The notes under the pieces were generated by a model. It did not search any database. It worked only from the letters and a program-made list of their open reading frames with translations, and was not told the origin of the DNA. From Streptomyces sp. NRRL S-350 (GTDB taxonomy: Bacteria; Actinomycetota; Actinomycetes; Streptomycetales; Streptomycetaceae), in the NCBI RefSeq assembly GCF_000719705.1, contig NZ_JOHO01000117.1, positions 1 through 7,827 on the forward strand: 7,827 nucleotides of DNA, read 5' to 3'. A program made the translations under genes and the position numbers. Positions 6,175-7,827 of the stretch are shown here, piece by piece (within the stretch, counting starts at the first letter, position 1; every line of letters begins with the position of its first letter).

Positions 6175-6360
6175 CTACCGGGGCGAGTTCGGCACCGGGC
6201 ACAGCAGCTCCTGGTCGAGCAGGGCGGTCAGCTCCGCCTGAACGGCCTTGATGGGCACTTTCCTCCCAAGCGCCTCGACGATCTCGGATGCGCTTACCGA
6301 GCCGTTGGCCTCGATGAGTTCGAGGGCGGTCGGGTACTGGGGATGCTGACGAAGGCGCTG
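6175..6360 (-). pseudogene. C-terminal fragment of a winged-helix-like DNA-binding protein
   Basis: On the minus strand the frame reads QHPQYPTALELIEANGSVSA, SEIVEALGRKVPIKAVQAEL, TALLDQELLCPVPNSPR and a TAG at 6177-6175. This is a plausible winged helix: a first helix (ALELIEANG), a helix-turn-helix (SASEIVEALGRKVPIKAVQAEL) and a wing entry (DQELL). A role in repression or DNA binding for the genes downstream is an inference. Above about 6360 the same frame only mirrors the plus-strand gene, and no start codon with a ribosome-binding site is visible, so the 5' end was probably lost at a rearrangement junction. The degraded gene at 6140 begins 34 bases after its stop, consistent with one operon. 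A small intact protein starting at a GTG inside the overlap cannot be excluded. Confidence 0.5.
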
Positions 6361-7017
6361 GAATACACCGAGCGGGCCCGCGGCCACCTGTGTGCGGTGC
6401 ACCAGATGGCCGGCGGCGCCGACCAAATGCTCGCCGGGGCGGTGCGGATGCTGCGCCGGGCCGGGCACGAGGGGCGGGCCGGACTGGTCGAGTGGGAAAT
6501 CCTGGGCCGGCGCGTCATCCCGGGCTTGTGGACCGACCAGCTGGTCGAGGCGTACGACTGCGCCTACTGCCGTGTGTTCACCGCCGTCGAGGAACATGTC
6601 CGCCACGACCTTGCCGCCGGCCGCCGGCACCTGGCCGAGGCCGAGTTGCAGCGGGCCGCGCGTGCCCGTCGGCGCAAGCGCACCACCCTGTGGGACCGAG
6701 TACCGGCGAGCCTGTCGGCACGGCGCGCAGGCGGCCGGGTCCCGTGGAAGCAGGGGGTGTTCCCGGGGCAAGTACCCCAGTGGGCCGCGCTCGGCGGACA
6801 GCCTGGCGCGCCGAAGTCGACCCGGGCCGCCTCGAAGATCCTAGCCCGCCACTGGTCCGACGTGCCGTATCGCCCACACCCGCGCAGTCGAGCCCTGCCC
6901 CGAACCACACGCATGCCGAGGCTGGTCCAGCCCTTTAAAAATCGACCATGTACGGCCATGTCGGTCGTAGTCCGTTTAGGCGATCTTTGTCCCTTGGAGT
7001 TCATGGCCTGGCTCTGA
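6343..7017 (+). CDS. Hypothetical helical protein, 224 residues, possibly 5'-truncated
   Basis: The first 115 residues look like a real cytoplasmic helical bundle: LTKALEYTERARGHLCAVHQ, MLAGAVRMLRRAGHEGR, WEILGRRVIPGLWTDQLVEA, DCAYCRVFTAVEEHVRHDLA and EAELQRAARARRRKR, with strong third-position G/C. It resembles uncharacterised helical proteins from Streptomyces accessory DNA, but I cannot name the family. After about residue 170 the composition becomes irregular (many Arg and Pro, then VQPFKNRPCTAMSVV), so the natural C-terminus may have been lost or reached after a frameshift. ATG 6343 is the first plausible start; GGGG touches it directly and GAGGGCGG lies too far upstream, so the ribosome-binding site is poor. 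The start abuts a minus-strand gene fragment with no room for a promoter, hinting that the 5' end is missing. Confidence 0.55.
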   Translation: MLTKALEYTERARGHLCAVHQMAGGADQMLAGAVRMLRRAGHEGRAGLVEWEILGRRVIPGLWTDQLVEAYDCAYCRVFTAVEEHVRHDLAAGRRHLAEAELQRAARARRRKRTTLWDRVPASLSARRAGGRVPWKQGVFPGQVPQWAALGGQPGAPKSTRAASKILARHWSDVPYRPHPRSRALPRTTRMPRLVQPFKNRPCTAMSVVVRLGDLCPLEFMAWL

Positions 7018-7281
7018 TCTACCTCAATTGTGTGGATCGGTTGATCATGCGGTGCTAGCTTCTCCCTCTGGGGACCATGAACGAACCTTGGGAATGGCGA
7101 CGTTCGCCTGGGCGACCGCCTTCACCGCAATGTCCCACCTTTACCCGGCCGTCGACACCCAGCCGACCCGGGATTCGGCGTCAATTCTGCTATCGCAATA
7201 CGGCACTCCCAGGGCAGGGGGAAATATGCAATTTGCATTCCTGCTCCGGGTTGTACGAGTCTTGAAACGGGGAAATGTACG
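7018..7281. other. Intergenic region upstream of the FG-GAP secreted protein
   Basis: No convincing gene is present. Bases 7190-7275 are AT-richer than average and probably hold the promoter of the gene at 7282. A short palindrome, ATGCAA-T-TTGCAT at 7226-7238, sits about 44 bases before that start and may be an operator. No reliable -35/-10 pair could be chosen. GGGGAA at 7269-7274 is the ribosome-binding site, seven bases before the ATG. Confidence 0.4.
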
Positions 7282-7827
7282 ATGCGAAAGAGTTTGCGGG
7301 CTATCTTGGTGGCGGTCGGCGCGGTAACCGCGGCGTTCACCTCCACTGCGATGGCGGCTGCCGAGACCACCACCGCCTACGGTGCGCCGTTCACGAGGTT
7401 GGGCCCGAACTGTGTCAACAGCGTGGTCATGGGTCGTGATAGCGGGCAGATCTACGCCTACGCCATCATGAAGTGCGACGCGGGCAAGGGAATTCTGACC
7501 CCGGACGTCGGTCTTTCCGGCGACAACGGGAACAACGGCATCGTCGGGAAGCTCGGATCCTGCGGCTGGATGGTCTCCTACTGCGAATCGCCGAAGGTCT
7601 ACCTGCCGGAGATCCCCGGTGTCACATACCGGGCCGACAGCGCCGGCACGATAGACGGCAGCGGCCTCTTCCCGCCCGAGAACGCCATCGCGCACGCCCA
7701 GCTCATCGGTGGCGTGCACAACTCCCAGGCGGGTACGGAGGCGGGGACGGGCCGTGTCCGGTGGGCGGATTTCGACGGGGACGGCAAGGCGGACTACTGG
7801 ATCGTCAATCCTGATGGTTCGGTGCAC
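7282..7827 (+). CDS. Secreted protein with FG-GAP/VCBS-type repeat, partial at the right edge
   Basis: The frame is open from ATG 7282 to the last base, 182 codons, and continues outside the window. The N-terminus is a Sec signal peptide: MRKSLR, a hydrophobic run (AILVAVGAVTAAFTSTA) and likely cleavage around A24-A26. Residues 30-155 form a unique domain with four cysteines (C44, C65, C94, C101), probably two disulfides. At residues 160-182, RWADFDGDGKADYWIVNPDG is the typical start of FG-GAP/VCBS-like repeats of Streptomyces secreted proteins; the D-F-D-G-D-G-K-A-D loop usually binds calcium and such repeats form beta-propellers. More repeats are expected beyond the edge. GGGGAA lies seven bases before the ATG; an out-of-frame ATG at 7275 overlaps it. 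Third positions are strongly G/C. The specific function is unknown. Confidence 0.88.
   Translation, partial: MRKSLRAILVAVGAVTAAFTSTAMAAAETTTAYGAPFTRLGPNCVNSVVMGRDSGQIYAYAIMKCDAGKGILTPDVGLSGDNGNNGIVGKLGSCGWMVSYCESPKVYLPEIPGVTYRADSAGTIDGSGLFPPENAIAHAQLIGGVHNSQAGTEAGTGRVRWADFDGDGKADYWIVNPDGSVH

Noticed and set aside
5932..6342. Upstream extension of the plus-strand gene at 6343
   Set aside because: The Arg/Gly/Val-rich translation is a shadow of the minus-strand genes; natural sequence starts at about LTKALEY.
6366..6771. Upstream extension of the minus-strand winged-helix fragment
   Set aside because: It mirrors the well-supported plus-strand gene and has shadow composition (His/Pro/Gly-rich).
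6564..7004. Minus-strand frame containing WGTCPGNTPC, faintly like IS110-type transposases
   Set aside because: The resemblance is a few residues, surrounding sequence does not match, and the plus strand has better coding character over the left part.
7045..7066. ATGCGGTGCTAGC, resembling ATGCGGCACTAG at the IS630 right end
   Set aside because: The match is short, interrupted and in the same rather than inverted orientation, with no similarity in the flanks, so it is not convincing as the other end of the element.
7141..7827. 228-codon minus-strand frame at the right edge
   Set aside because: It is antisense to the signal-peptide and FG-GAP protein, whose frame is supported by motifs, ribosome-binding site and codon bias.
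1..7827. CRISPR array, tRNA or rRNA gene, complete defence or toxin-antitoxin system
   Set aside because: No regularly spaced direct repeats, no cloverleaf-like segment and no recognisable effector, nuclease or antitoxin were found on reading both strands.

Overview
The window looks like accessory DNA of a high-GC actinomycete, most probably a Streptomyces. Coding stretches use G or C at nearly every third position, Sec signal peptides end in A-x-A, and the IS630-type transposase, the helicase remnant and the FG-GAP secreted protein are all of kinds common in that group. The assignment rests on sequence style and family memory, not on a search.

Layout, left to right. At the left edge is the 3' part of an IS630-family transposase with a one-base frameshift near its C-terminus, followed by the likely right end of the element (1-1015). 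A probably intact gene of unknown function follows (1223-1756). A degraded minus-strand gene fragment (1906-2340) is a diverged second copy of part of a gene farther right and carries a strong hairpin inside the shared segment. An intact gene (2598-3173) encodes a protein with three Cys-x-x-Cys...Cys...His units, probably zinc-binding. Directly behind it is a scrap of a large DEAD/DEAH-type helicase (3174-3436). Two inverted repeats, one a convincing terminator (3557-3586), separate it from a convergent small secreted protein (3625-4053, minus). That gene and its leader look less GC-rich than the rest.

From about 4328 to 6360 lies a minus-strand block that reads as one decaying operon. In transcription order it holds a winged-helix-like C-terminal fragment (6360-6175), a long gene with at least two stops and two frameshifts (6140-5200), a 43-residue small gene that appears intact (5115-4984), and a gene overlapping it by ATGA that has one frameshift (4987-4365). 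A terminator-like hairpin closes the block at 4328-4356. At about 6343 this block meets, head to head and with no promoter space, a plus-strand gene for a helical protein of unknown function (6343-7017). The window ends inside a gene for a secreted protein with an FG-GAP/VCBS-type repeat (7282-7827, open at the right edge).

Overall this is an accessory zone with an insertion sequence, gene scraps and pseudogenes around a few live genes: the two secreted proteins, the Cys-repeat protein, the 177-residue protein and probably the 43-residue protein. I see no complete defence, toxin-antitoxin, biosynthetic or transfer system, no CRISPR array and no RNA gene. The best leads are the quasi-palindrome in the duplicated segment, the small gene with its ATGA-coupled partner, and the three-repeat Cys protein.
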